60,472 nt of DNA from Myxococcales bacterium (GTDB taxonomy: Bacteria; Myxococcota_A; Polyangia; Polyangiales; Ga0077539). The stretch's first letter is position 1; every line of letters begins with the position of its first letter. Positions 18,908-26,363 of the stretch are shown one piece after another. Position numbers and translations under genes: made by a program. Location of the stretch: positions 1 through 60,472 of the forward strand of contig JAUSAZ010000049.1 in NCBI GenBank assembly GCA_030652255.1, written 5' to 3'. The notes under the pieces were generated by a model, which was not told the origin of the DNA, ran no database searches, and saw nothing but the letters and a program-made list of their open reading frames with translations.

Positions 18908-18980
18908 GGGGTTCAGGGTAGCCCAGGCATCGCGGCGGAGGGGCCTGACCACTCCCCGGCGCGCGCGATCGGGATGTGTA

Positions 18981-20450
18981 TCAGCCCGCCTCGACGTACC
19001 CGCGGGCCTCGAGCACCAGCCGCGTGCGCAGCGCGTGCAGCGACTGCTCCAGGCCCACCGGGTAGCTGTGCGGGTTGTCGAAGCGCCGCACCGTCGGGTG
19101 CAGCGAGGCCACCTGCGCCGCGGCGTGCGCCCGCGACTCGTGGATGCTCGGCTGCGCGTAGACCTTCGCGCCCCCGCGGTACACCGGCACCAGCAGGTCG
19201 ACGTGCTCCATGCCCTCGGCGAAGGTGCGCCGGCGCGTAGGGTCGAGCGGGTCGACCATCGTGCGCGACGGCTCTCCCCCCGCGCTCAGGTCGTGGATCA
19301 TGTCCCCGACGAATACGCCGTCCTGTAAGAACCGCCGCACCTGGTGGATGCCCGGCGTGGAGATCTTCGCCGCCTGCTCGCTCAGCTTGATGCGGTGCTG
19401 CCACGCGCCCGCCTCGTCGCGGATGGCGCTGAGCTTGTACACGCCGCCGAGGGCGGGCTGGTCGTACGCCGTCACGAGCTTGGTGCCGACGCCCCACACG
19501 GTGATGGCCGCGCCCTGCTGCTTCAGGCTCTGGATGAGCCGCTCGTCGAGGTCGTTGCTGGCGACGATGGCCGCGTCGGGGAAGCCGTGCGCGTCGAGGA
19601 TCTTCCGCGCCTCGATGGACAGGTACGCGAGGTCGCCGGAGTCGAGGCGCACGCCGCCGAGCTTGTGGCCCTGGGCCTTGAGCCAGTCGCCCACCTCGCA
19701 GGCGTGGCGCACGCCCTGGAGCGTGTCGAAGGTGTCGACCAGGAAGACGCAATTGTTGGGCAGGGTGCGGGCGTACTCACGGAAGGACTCCAGCTCGTCG
19801 CCGAAGGCCATCACCCAGGCGTGGGCGTGGGTGCCCCGCGCGGGGATGTCGTAGCGCCGCCCGGCGAGCACGTTGGAGGTGGCGTGCACGCCGCCGACGT
19901 AGGCCGCGTAGCTGGCCGCGAGCGAGCCGTCGATGCCCTGGGCGCGGCGCAGGCCGAACTCCAGCACCGTGTCGCCCTGCGCGGCGGCGCAGACGCGCGA
20001 CGCCTTGGTGGCCACGAGGGTGTGGAAGTTGAGGAGGTTGAGGAGGGCGGTCTCGACGATCTGGCACTGGAGCAGCGGGCCCTGCACGCGCAGCAGGGGC
20101 TCGTGGGCGAAGACGACGGTGCCCTCCGGGGCGGCGTCGACGTCGAGGGCGAACTTCATCTGGCCCAGCCAGGTGAGGAAGGCCTCCGGGAAGAGGCGCT
20201 GGCCGTCGTTGCCCTGGAGCCCGCGGAGGTATCCGAGGTCGCCGTCGGTGAAGCGCAGGCGGTCGAGCCAGTCGATGGCCGCGCGCAGCCCGCAGGCGAC
20301 GGCGTAGCCGCCCTGGAAGGGGTTCTTGCGGAAGTGGAGGTGGAAGACGGCCTCGCGCTCGGCGATGCCGCTCTGCCAGTACCCGCAGGCCATGGTGAGC
20401 TGGTAGAGGTCGGTGAGGAGGGCGGTGGAGGCGTCGTCGGTGTGGTGCAC
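18981..20450 (-). CDS. pncB: Nicotinate phosphoribosyltransferase
   Basis: 489 aa. It catalyses nicotinate plus PRPP (with ATP) to nicotinate mononucleotide in NAD salvage. Visible marks: N-terminal [58 protein letters not shown] (phosphoribosylation loop with the conserved Arg and the QG), [14 protein letters not shown] containing the autophosphorylated His region, and [12 protein letters not shown] plus [11 protein letters not shown] in the phosphate-binding part. The start is a GTG at 20450 (family-typical distance to the LTDLYQLTM motif), without a strong Shine-Dalgarno. It is divergent from the SirB1-like gene. Confidence 0.93.
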   Translation of the reverse strand: MHHTDDASTALLTDLYQLTMACGYWQSGIAEREAVFHLHFRKNPFQGGYAVACGLRAAIDWLDRLRFTDGDLGYLRGLQGNDGQRLFPEAFLTWLGQMKFALDVDAAPEGTVVFAHEPLLRVQGPLLQCQIVETALLNLLNFHTLVATKASRVCAAAQGDTVLEFGLRRAQGIDGSLAASYAAYVGGVHATSNVLAGRRYDIPARGTHAHAWVMAFGDELESFREYARTLPNNCVFLVDTFDTLQGVRHACEVGDWLKAQGHKLGGVRLDSGDLAYLSIEARKILDAHGFPDAAIVASNDLDERLIQSLKQQGAAITVWGVGTKLVTAYDQPALGGVYKLSAIRDEAGAWQHRIKLSEQAAKISTPGIHQVRRFLQDGVFVGDMIHDLSAGGEPSRTMVDPLDPTRRRTFAEGMEHVDLLVPVYRGGAKVYAQPSIHESRAHAAAQVASLHPTVRRFDNPHSYPVGLEQSLHALRTRLVLEARGYVEAG

Positions 20451-20545
20451 GGCGCCCGGGAGGGTAGCCGAAGCGCCCGGTCAGCGTCGCGGGTCGAAGC
20501 GCGCGACTGGAAACCGCGGGGCGGCGGGGCCATCCTTGGGCGGAC

Positions 20546-21373
20546 ATGCGAGCCAGGGATGTGATCGAGCTGTTTGCGAGCGACCCCGAACCCCCGCTGG
20601 ACGAGGTCGCCCTCGCCATCGCGCGGGACGCCATGCCCACCCTCGACCTCGACGCCCAGCGGGCCGGGCTCGACGACCTCGCGGCGCCGCTGCGGTCGCG
20701 GGCGGCGCTGCTGCACCGCCCGCTCGATCAGGCCGCGCTGCTGGGCACCTACGTCTACGACGAGCTCGGCTTCGCGGGCGACGAGGAGACCTACGATGAC
20801 CCGGGCAACAGCTACCTGCCGTCGGTCATCGCGCGGCGCCGGGGCATCCCCATCACTCTCGGCGTGGTGCTCGCGGCGCTCGGCCGGCGCGCGGGCATGG
20901 ACGTCGAGGGCGTAGGCTTCCCCGGGCACTTCCTGGTGCGCCTCGGGGGCCCCGGCGGGGTGTACGTCGACCCCTTCTTCCGGGCGCGGGTGATGTCCCC
21001 GTCGGCGCTGGAGTCGCTGCTCAAGCGGGTGACCGGCGAGGCGGCCGCGGTGCAGGACGAGCACACCGCCGTGGTGGGCGCGCGCGCCGTGGCGGTGCGG
21101 ATGCTCGCCAACCTGAAGAACTCCCACGAGCGCCGCGGCGACCACGCGCGGGCGCTGGTGGTGTGCGACCGCCTGGTCGACCTCACCGGGGCCCCGGAGC
21201 CGCGGCGCGACCGCGGGATGCACGCCCTCGCGCTGGGCGCCCTCGAGGCCGCGGCGGCGGACCTGCGGGCCTACCTCAACGGCCGCCCCGACGCGCGCGA
21301 CGCCGCGACGGTGACCGCGGCGCTGGAGGACATCCAGAAGCGCCGCGGCAGCCTGCGGCCGATGATGTCGTAG
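20546..21373 (+). CDS. SirB1-like protein (transglutaminase-like core 2)
   Basis: 275 aa. The N-terminal about 190 residues belong to the SirB1/transglut_core2 family (PF13369-like): the strings SYLPSVIARRRGIPITLGVV and GVGFPGHFLVRL are diagnostic. The Cys of true transglutaminases is replaced in this family, so enzyme activity is doubtful. The C terminus (residues about 190-275) is a helical TPR-like repeat (ANLKNSHERRGDHARALVVC), as usual. Function of the family is unknown. It is convergent with the HU gene, 7 nt between stops. Confidence 0.85.
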   Translation: MRARDVIELFASDPEPPLDEVALAIARDAMPTLDLDAQRAGLDDLAAPLRSRAALLHRPLDQAALLGTYVYDELGFAGDEETYDDPGNSYLPSVIARRRGIPITLGVVLAALGRRAGMDVEGVGFPGHFLVRLGGPGGVYVDPFFRARVMSPSALESLLKRVTGEAAAVQDEHTAVVGARAVAVRMLANLKNSHERRGDHARALVVCDRLVDLTGAPEPRRDRGMHALALGALEAAAADLRAYLNGRPDARDAATVTAALEDIQKRRGSLRPMMS

Positions 21374-21380
21374 GGGGCTC

Positions 21381-21677
21381 TCAGCCCTTCGGCTTCTTGT
21401 TGACGGTGGCCTTGAGCGCGCTGGAGGCGCGGAAGCGCACGGCCTTGCGCCCGGGGATGGCGAGGGGTGCCTTGGTGGTCGGGTTGACGCCGGTGCGCGC
21501 GGCGCGCTGGCGCACGTCGAAGCTCCCGAAGCCGAGCAGGCGCACGCTGTCGCCGCGCTTGAGGGCGGCGGCGACGGTGGCGAGCAGGTCGTTCACGAAG
21601 GTGGTGGCCTGCTTGCGGGTGAGCTCGGGGTGGGCGCCGCGGAGGTCGTCGACGAGGTCTCGTTTGCTGACTGGCAT
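21381..21677 (-). CDS. HU/IHF family DNA-binding protein
   Basis: 98 aa. Histone-like DNA-bending protein. The signature GFGSFDVRQRAARTGVNP and the beta-arm AIPGRKAVRFRASSALK are clear; the C-terminal KATVNKKPKG is a short basic tail. MPVSKRDLVDDLRGAHPELT differs from classic HU (MNKxELI), which is common for HU paralogues in Myxococcota. The ATG at 21677 gives the family length. It stands alone, divergent from a lipoprotein gene, with a perfect palindrome in the shared upstream region. Confidence 0.93.
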   Translation of the reverse strand: MPVSKRDLVDDLRGAHPELTRKQATTFVNDLLATVAAALKRGDSVRLLGFGSFDVRQRAARTGVNPTTKAPLAIPGRKAVRFRASSALKATVNKKPKG

Positions 21678-21743
21678 ACACCGATGGGTAACACCCCCCG
21701 GCGCGCCCTTGGAAGGGCCTCGCGCGCCGCGCGGGGAGGCTTT

Positions 21744-21758
21744 GACACGCGGCGTGTC
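21744..21758. promoter_or_regulatory. Perfect palindrome between divergent HU and lipoprotein genes
   Basis: GACACGC-G-GCGTGTC is a perfect 15-bp inverted repeat. It overlaps TTGACA (21742-21747), a possible -35 for the rightward lipoprotein gene starting at 21834, but I find no convincing -10 at 16-18 nt. Position and symmetry suggest a binding site for a dimeric regulator; no regulator can be named. Confidence 0.4.
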
Positions 21759-21833
21759 GCGGTGTGAGACTGCCGCGCCGCACCGGTGGGCGATTGGGTG
21801 ACCGTCGGTGTCAAACACGAGGTGAACGTGACG

Positions 21834-22460
21834 ATGAACAGGACTCTGGTGCTCTCTCTGACGATCATGGCGAGCCTCCCGGCCGCCGGCATGATGGGCT
21901 GCACGGCGTCGACGCCGGCGGGGACCATGACAGTCCAGCAGCCGCCGCCCCCGCCGCCGCAGCCGCAGCCGATGCAGCAGGCGCCGGTGCAGACGGGCCC
22001 GGCCATGATGCAGCCGACCGCGTCGGTGGGCAGCGGCAGCGCCGGCTCCATGGTCACCCAGACCTGGACCGCCACGGGCTACAACGTCTCGGACTTCGTC
22101 TCCAACCACATGACGCTCCGCGCGCGGCAGTTCGCCAACGGCTTCATCGCGGTGACCGACCTCGTGCGCGGCCTCATGCGCCACGGCGAGCGCCGCACGG
22201 TGGTCGCGGCGGTGGTCGGCGGCCACTGCTACCGCATCATCGGCGTCGGCGGCGCCGGCGTGCAGGACCTCGACCTCTACCTCCGCGACCTCACCGGCAA
22301 CGTGATCGACCAGGACCGCGCGCCGGACAACTTCCCGGTCATCGGCCTCGACCGCCAGCTCTGCCTCCCGGCGGGCATGGGCAACCAGTCGGCCCAGCTC
22401 GAGATCCGCATGGCCCGCGGCGAGGGTGAGATCGGCGTCCAGGTCTTCGGCTCGCCCTGA
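21834..22460 (+). CDS. Lipoprotein with C-terminal beta domain, unknown
   Basis: 208 aa from ATG 21834: MNRTLVLSLTIMASLPAAGM then MGC gives a lipobox. A 50-residue P/Q/M-rich linker (QQPPPPPPQPQPMQQAP) joins it to a compact domain (about residues 75-208) with two cysteines (GGHCYRIIG and DRQLCLPAG) and a beta pattern like that of the PPC/jelly-roll domains found on many secreted myxobacterial proteins (QDLDLYLRDLTGNVIDQD). It is monocistronic. Function unknown. Confidence 0.75.
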   Translation: MNRTLVLSLTIMASLPAAGMMGCTASTPAGTMTVQQPPPPPPQPQPMQQAPVQTGPAMMQPTASVGSGSAGSMVTQTWTATGYNVSDFVSNHMTLRARQFANGFIAVTDLVRGLMRHGERRTVVAAVVGGHCYRIIGVGGAGVQDLDLYLRDLTGNVIDQDRAPDNFPVIGLDRQLCLPAGMGNQSAQLEIRMARGEGEIGVQVFGSP

Positions 22461-22517
22461 TCCGTCGGCCTCCGTCGGGCTCTCTCCTCCCCTCCCGCTT
22501 CTCCTCCCGATCCCTCC

Positions 22518-23174
22518 CTACATCGTCCTGAGCAGCCCCTCGGCGAGCGCCCGCAGCGCCGCCGCGTCCTCCAGCGCCGTCGGCGGCGGGCAGCGCGAGT
22601 CCGGCGTCGCGGCCCGCAGCGCCCGGTGGTTGTCGAGCGCGCCGCGGCGGAGCAGCTCCCAGTGCGCGTCGGGCAGCGCCACGGCGTCGCGGTTGATCCA
22701 CAGCCACGCGAGCGCGGCGGCGTCGCACTGGAGCTCGGTCGACGGCCGGTCGGTGAACTCCCCGTGGTTGTGGAAGTGCGACCAGTCGTGCAGGGCCCAG
22801 TAGAGCGCGTTGACGTTGTCGGCCGCGAGCCAGAAGGTCTCCGTGGGCGGGCGGCGCTCAGCGTAGAGCAGGTCGGTGGCGTCGTCGATGGCGTAGGGGG
22901 CGAGCGCGAGCTCACCCGAGAGACCGAGCGTCGCGGCGTGGGCGCGGCCGACGTGCAGCCACGCGAGCTCGGCGGGAATCTCCGGCCACGGGGCGCGCAG
23001 CACGAAGGCCATCCCGAGCGGAAGCTGGTCGTCGAGGGCGTTGAGCGCGGGCGCGTCGGTGGGGCAGCGCCAGGTGAGGGTGCTGCTCGGGTGCCACGAG
23101 AACCCGTCGAAGGTCTCCGCGGGCACGAGCAGGGGGAGGGCCGGGGTGAGCAGGTCGGCGGCGCGCACGGGCAT
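22518..23174 (-). CDS. Unknown protein with HDWSHFHNHG motif
   Basis: 218 aa from ATG 23174. The start overlaps the stop of the upstream hydrolase gene by one base (TGATG). There is no signal peptide. Its most striking feature is ALHDWSHFHNHGEF (residues about 127-140), with four His in ten residues, a plausible metal site, followed by STELQCDAAALAWLW. W-rich N-terminal part (FSWHPSSTLTWRCP). I do not recognise the family. The tight coupling to a secreted alpha/beta hydrolase lipoprotein is the only clue to its role. Confidence 0.75.
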   Translation of the reverse strand: MPVRAADLLTPALPLLVPAETFDGFSWHPSSTLTWRCPTDAPALNALDDQLPLGMAFVLRAPWPEIPAELAWLHVGRAHAATLGLSGELALAPYAIDDATDLLYAERRPPTETFWLAADNVNALYWALHDWSHFHNHGEFTDRPSTELQCDAAALAWLWINRDAVALPDAHWELLRRGALDNHRALRAATPDSRCPPPTALEDAAALRALAEGLLRTM

Positions 23175-25174
23175 CACTCGTCGCAGGCGGCGCCGGGGCC
23201 GACGATCTCCGGGCGCCCGGCGGCGATGGAGCGCAGGAAGCAGCGGTAGAGCCGCTTGGGCTCCTCGGTCTGGAAGGCCGCCTCGTGGCCGTCTTCGAGC
23301 GCGTCGCCCGGGAGCTGGGCCACGACCGCCGTGACGCCCCGGCGGTTGCCCGCGAGGGGTAGCGCCCGCACCGCCGCCGCGCGCAGCGGGAGCAGGTCGA
23401 CCAGCGACGTGAACGCGCGGAGCTCGGGGTTGCTCTGGTCGAGCGCCTCGCCGCCGAGGTCGAGGCCCAGCGAGAGGGTCACGGCGTTGGCGATGGGCGG
23501 CAGGATGTAGTGGTCGGTGATGCCCTGGATGACGAACACGCTGCGGGGGTCGCCCACGAGCGGCTCGTCGATGACGTGGCGGCCGTACACCTGTGGGTCG
23601 GACGACTCCAGGGCCCACTGCATCAGCGCGAGCACGGGGTCGTCCTCGCGGAAGGCGCGGCCCGTGCCGCCGTAGCCCACGAGCACCCGGGCCAGCGGCG
23701 CGACCGCGAGGGGGCGCAGCTTGTGGATGACGTTGGCGATGTAGCTCCCCCCGGCGCCCGACAGGATGGCCGCGCGGAACCGCGGCTCCACCGCGAGGGC
23801 GAGGGGCGCGATGGTGGCGCCCATGGAGTGGCCCATGAGCACCGTGGGGGACACCTGCACCGTGGTGCCCCCGTCGGCGGCCATCGCGCCGGGGCAGTCG
23901 CTCACGTCGACGCGCAGGGCGCTCGCCACGTCGAACATCCGCGCCGTCTCCAGGGCGCTCTGTCTTACGTTGTCCCGTAACGCCGTCGGGTTGGCGACGT
24001 TGAACATCAGGAACTGCTCGTCGCCCATCGACACGTTGCGCGGCCCGCCGTGGGGCCCGTCCCACGAGACGCCCGCCCAGCCCACGCGGGCGAACTCCAT
24101 CGCCGGCCCGGTGCCGGGCTGCGAGGGCTCGACGCCGGCCACGGCGCGCACGCCCCGGTCGACCATCGCCCGGTCGCCGCCGCCGCCGGTGCGCACGAAG
24201 AGCACCGCGGGCAGCGGGCCGGGGGCGGCCGCGCGGCGCCGGGGGATGCTCACCACCACGCGGCTCTCCTCGTCGCGCACGAAGCGGGGGCGGCCGTCGG
24301 CGGTGAGCGACCAGTCGCCGCCCGAGGTTCCGAAGGGCAGGGTGCCCTGCTGGTACGAGGGCAGGCGCACCGTGCCCTGGTAGACGCAGTAGCCGGGGAA
24401 TACATCGGTGCGTATGAGGGGCGCGGCGGGGGTGGGCAGCGGCCGCGCGCGGGCGTCGTCGAGGAAGGTGCGCAGCTCGCCCACCGGGTCGCCGGTGCGG
24501 AAGACCGCGAGGCCGGCGATGTCGGTCGCGGGGAGGCCGGCGCGCTGGAGGGCGGCGAGGGCGGCGCGGTAGGCGACCGCGGCCTCGGGGACCATGCCCG
24601 CGTCGGCGCCCGCGGCGAGCGCGAGCACGGCGGGCGAGGTGGTGAAGGCGCCGCCCCCGGCGAGCGAGAGGGAGCGCCGCACGACGGCGGCGTAGCGGTG
24701 GTGGGCCCGCAGGGGGATGCCCTGCACCGGGACGAGGGTGAGCAGCCCGTCGCCGCCGTAGGGTCCGCCGTCGGGCATCCAGCGGACGGTGACCGGTGCG
24801 CGCTCCATGCGATCGAGGTCGAGGACGAACACCGGCGCGTCGTCGCGCACGCTCGCCGCGGGGGAGGGGAGCTGGAGGGCGGAGGGTTCGGCGGTGAGCG
24901 GGAGGTAGATGGGCGCGCTGGTGGCGAAGCCCCGGGAGCGAGCGGCGAGGTCGATGAGGCCCTGGACGTAGCGCTGGCGGGCGGGGTTGGGCCAGCGCGA
25001 GAGGTCGACCGTGAGTCCGCCGGCGAGCTCGTCGCTGGGGAAGGGGGCGGTGAAGAAGCCGTCGCGGCGGGAGAAGTCCATACGCACGGTGGGCCCGGGG
25101 CCGGGGCCGGGCGCCTCGCCGGGGGAGCCGCAGGCGCCGACGAGCAGCGTGATGAGCGGGAGCGTTCGGCGCAT
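23174..25174 (-). CDS. Lipoprotein alpha/beta hydrolase
   Basis: 666 aa from ATG 25174: MRRTLPLITLLVGAC is a lipoprotein signal with Cys15, followed by a G/P linker. The frame is open for 93 more codons upstream, without a plausible start. The C-terminal half is an alpha/beta hydrolase with the nucleophile elbow GHSMG (in VLMGHSMGATIAPLA) and a preceding strand (PAVLFVRTGGGGDR) with the oxyanion-type glycines. A late DHYILPP segment (in IQGITDHYILPP) would supply the acid. The N-terminal half (PFPSDELAGGLTVDLSRWPN) resembles the N-terminal region of large bacterial Ig-like/lipase lipoproteins of Myxococcota. The substrate is unknown; esterase or lipase activity is inference. It is coupled to the His-rich gene downstream. 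Confidence 0.82.
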   Translation of the reverse strand: MRRTLPLITLLVGACGSPGEAPGPGPGPTVRMDFSRRDGFFTAPFPSDELAGGLTVDLSRWPNPARQRYVQGLIDLAARSRGFATSAPIYLPLTAEPSALQLPSPAASVRDDAPVFVLDLDRMERAPVTVRWMPDGGPYGGDGLLTLVPVQGIPLRAHHRYAAVVRRSLSLAGGGAFTTSPAVLALAAGADAGMVPEAAVAYRAALAALQRAGLPATDIAGLAVFRTGDPVGELRTFLDDARARPLPTPAAPLIRTDVFPGYCVYQGTVRLPSYQQGTLPFGTSGGDWSLTADGRPRFVRDEESRVVVSIPRRRAAAPGPLPAVLFVRTGGGGDRAMVDRGVRAVAGVEPSQPGTGPAMEFARVGWAGVSWDGPHGGPRNVSMGDEQFLMFNVANPTALRDNVRQSALETARMFDVASALRVDVSDCPGAMAADGGTTVQVSPTVLMGHSMGATIAPLALAVEPRFRAAILSGAGGSYIANVIHKLRPLAVAPLARVLVGYGGTGRAFREDDPVLALMQWALESSDPQVYGRHVIDEPLVGDPRSVFVIQGITDHYILPPIANAVTLSLGLDLGGEALDQSNPELRAFTSLVDLLPLRAAAVRALPLAGNRRGVTAVVAQLPGDALEDGHEAAFQTEEPKRLYRCFLRSIAAGRPEIVGPGAACDE

Positions 25175-25277
25175 GAGGGGGGAAGGATAACGCAGGTCCC
25201 GCCGGTCGCCCCATCCGGGTCGGGGCCCGCGGCGCGCATCGCGGCGGCGGGGTGGTACGCTGGCGCCCGTACCCGAC

Positions 25278-26363
25278 ATGGCGCGCGTAGAAGCATGGTG
25301 GCGGCGGCTCCCGAGGGCGGTGCTCAGGGGCGCCCGCTCGCTGGCGTGGTCCTTCGCGCGGCCGCCCCGGAGGCTGCGCTTCACCCGCGAGGGCAAGGTG
25401 TTCATCGGCATCACCTTCGGGGTGGGCTTCGCGGCGGTGAACACCGGCAACAACCTGCTCTACCTGGTGCTGGGCCTGCTGCTGTCGCTGGTGATCCTGA
25501 GCGGGGTGCTGTCGGAGATCGCGCTGCGGGGCCTGGAGTTTCGCCGCCGGCTGCCGCGCCGCGCCTACGCCGGCACGCCCGCGCTGGTGGAGATCGAGGT
25601 GCACAACCAGAAGAAGTACGCGCCGAGCTACTCCATCGAGGTCGAAGACCGGCTGGACAACCGCCGCACCGACAAGCGCTGCTACTTCCTGAAGGTGAGC
25701 GCGGGGGCGCGGCAGACGGCGGCGTACCGGCGGGTGGCGCCGGTGCGGGGCACCGAGCAGTACCTCGCGCTGCGGGTGGCGACGCGCTTCCCCTTCGGGC
25801 TCTTCGAGAAGTGGCGCGAGGTCGACATGCGCGAAGAGCAGCTGGTGTACCCGTCGCCGCTGCGCTCGCGCTCCGACCGCACGCCGACGGTGGTGGCGGG
25901 CGAGCAGGTGACGCGCGAGGAGCGCGGGCACGGCGAGGTCGACGGGGTGCGCGAGCTCTCCGACGGCGACCCGGTGCGCGACATCCACTGGGCCAAGACG
26001 GCGGCGACGGGCAAGCTGGTGGCGCGCGAGCGGCGGCGCGAGGGGGCGCGCGCGGTGCGCATCGAGGTGGCCAACCGGCTCGGCGACGCGGGCGGAGACG
26101 AGCCGCAGCGGCGGGCGGCGCTCCAGCGGGTGGAGGACGAGATCCGGCGCGCGGCGGGTGCTGCGCTCGACGCGCTCAAGGGCGGGGCGTCGGTGCAGCT
26201 CGTGGCGCAGGTGGCGCCCTTCGAGGGCGTGGGCACCCTGCAGGCGCGTCCGTCGTCCGGGGCGGCCGACCGGGTGCTGTCCTTCCTCGCGCGGCTGCCC
26301 CCGGAGCCCGTGCTGCCCGACGAGGCCGAGCTCGACGGGCGGCGGAAGGTGAAGCCCTCGTGA
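25278..26363 (+). CDS. DUF58 domain membrane protein
   Basis: 361 aa. Two N-terminal membrane spans (about 40-85, GKVFIGITFGVGFAAVNTG and LLYLVLGLLLSLVILSG) precede a soluble part with the DUF58 signature GVRELSDGDPVRDIHWAKTA (about 220-242). GNNLLYLVLG is the classical family start. DUF58 proteins usually occur with MoxR AAA ATPases and TgpA-like transglutaminases. Here only the transglutaminase follows, its GTG start overlapping this stop by 4 nt (GTGA). Membrane-anchored, cytosolic or periplasmic orientation not determined. Confidence 0.9.
   Translation: MARVEAWWRRLPRAVLRGARSLAWSFARPPRRLRFTREGKVFIGITFGVGFAAVNTGNNLLYLVLGLLLSLVILSGVLSEIALRGLEFRRRLPRRAYAGTPALVEIEVHNQKKYAPSYSIEVEDRLDNRRTDKRCYFLKVSAGARQTAAYRRVAPVRGTEQYLALRVATRFPFGLFEKWREVDMREEQLVYPSPLRSRSDRTPTVVAGEQVTREERGHGEVDGVRELSDGDPVRDIHWAKTAATGKLVARERRREGARAVRIEVANRLGDAGGDEPQRRAALQRVEDEIRRAAGAALDALKGGASVQLVAQVAPFEGVGTLQARPSSGAADRVLSFLARLPPEPVLPDEAELDGRRKVKPS

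Noticed and set aside
24050..26359. Open frame upstream of the TgpA gene
   Set aside because: It is an antisense/alternate-frame shadow of the hydrolase and DUF58 genes; the real start overlaps the DUF58 stop.
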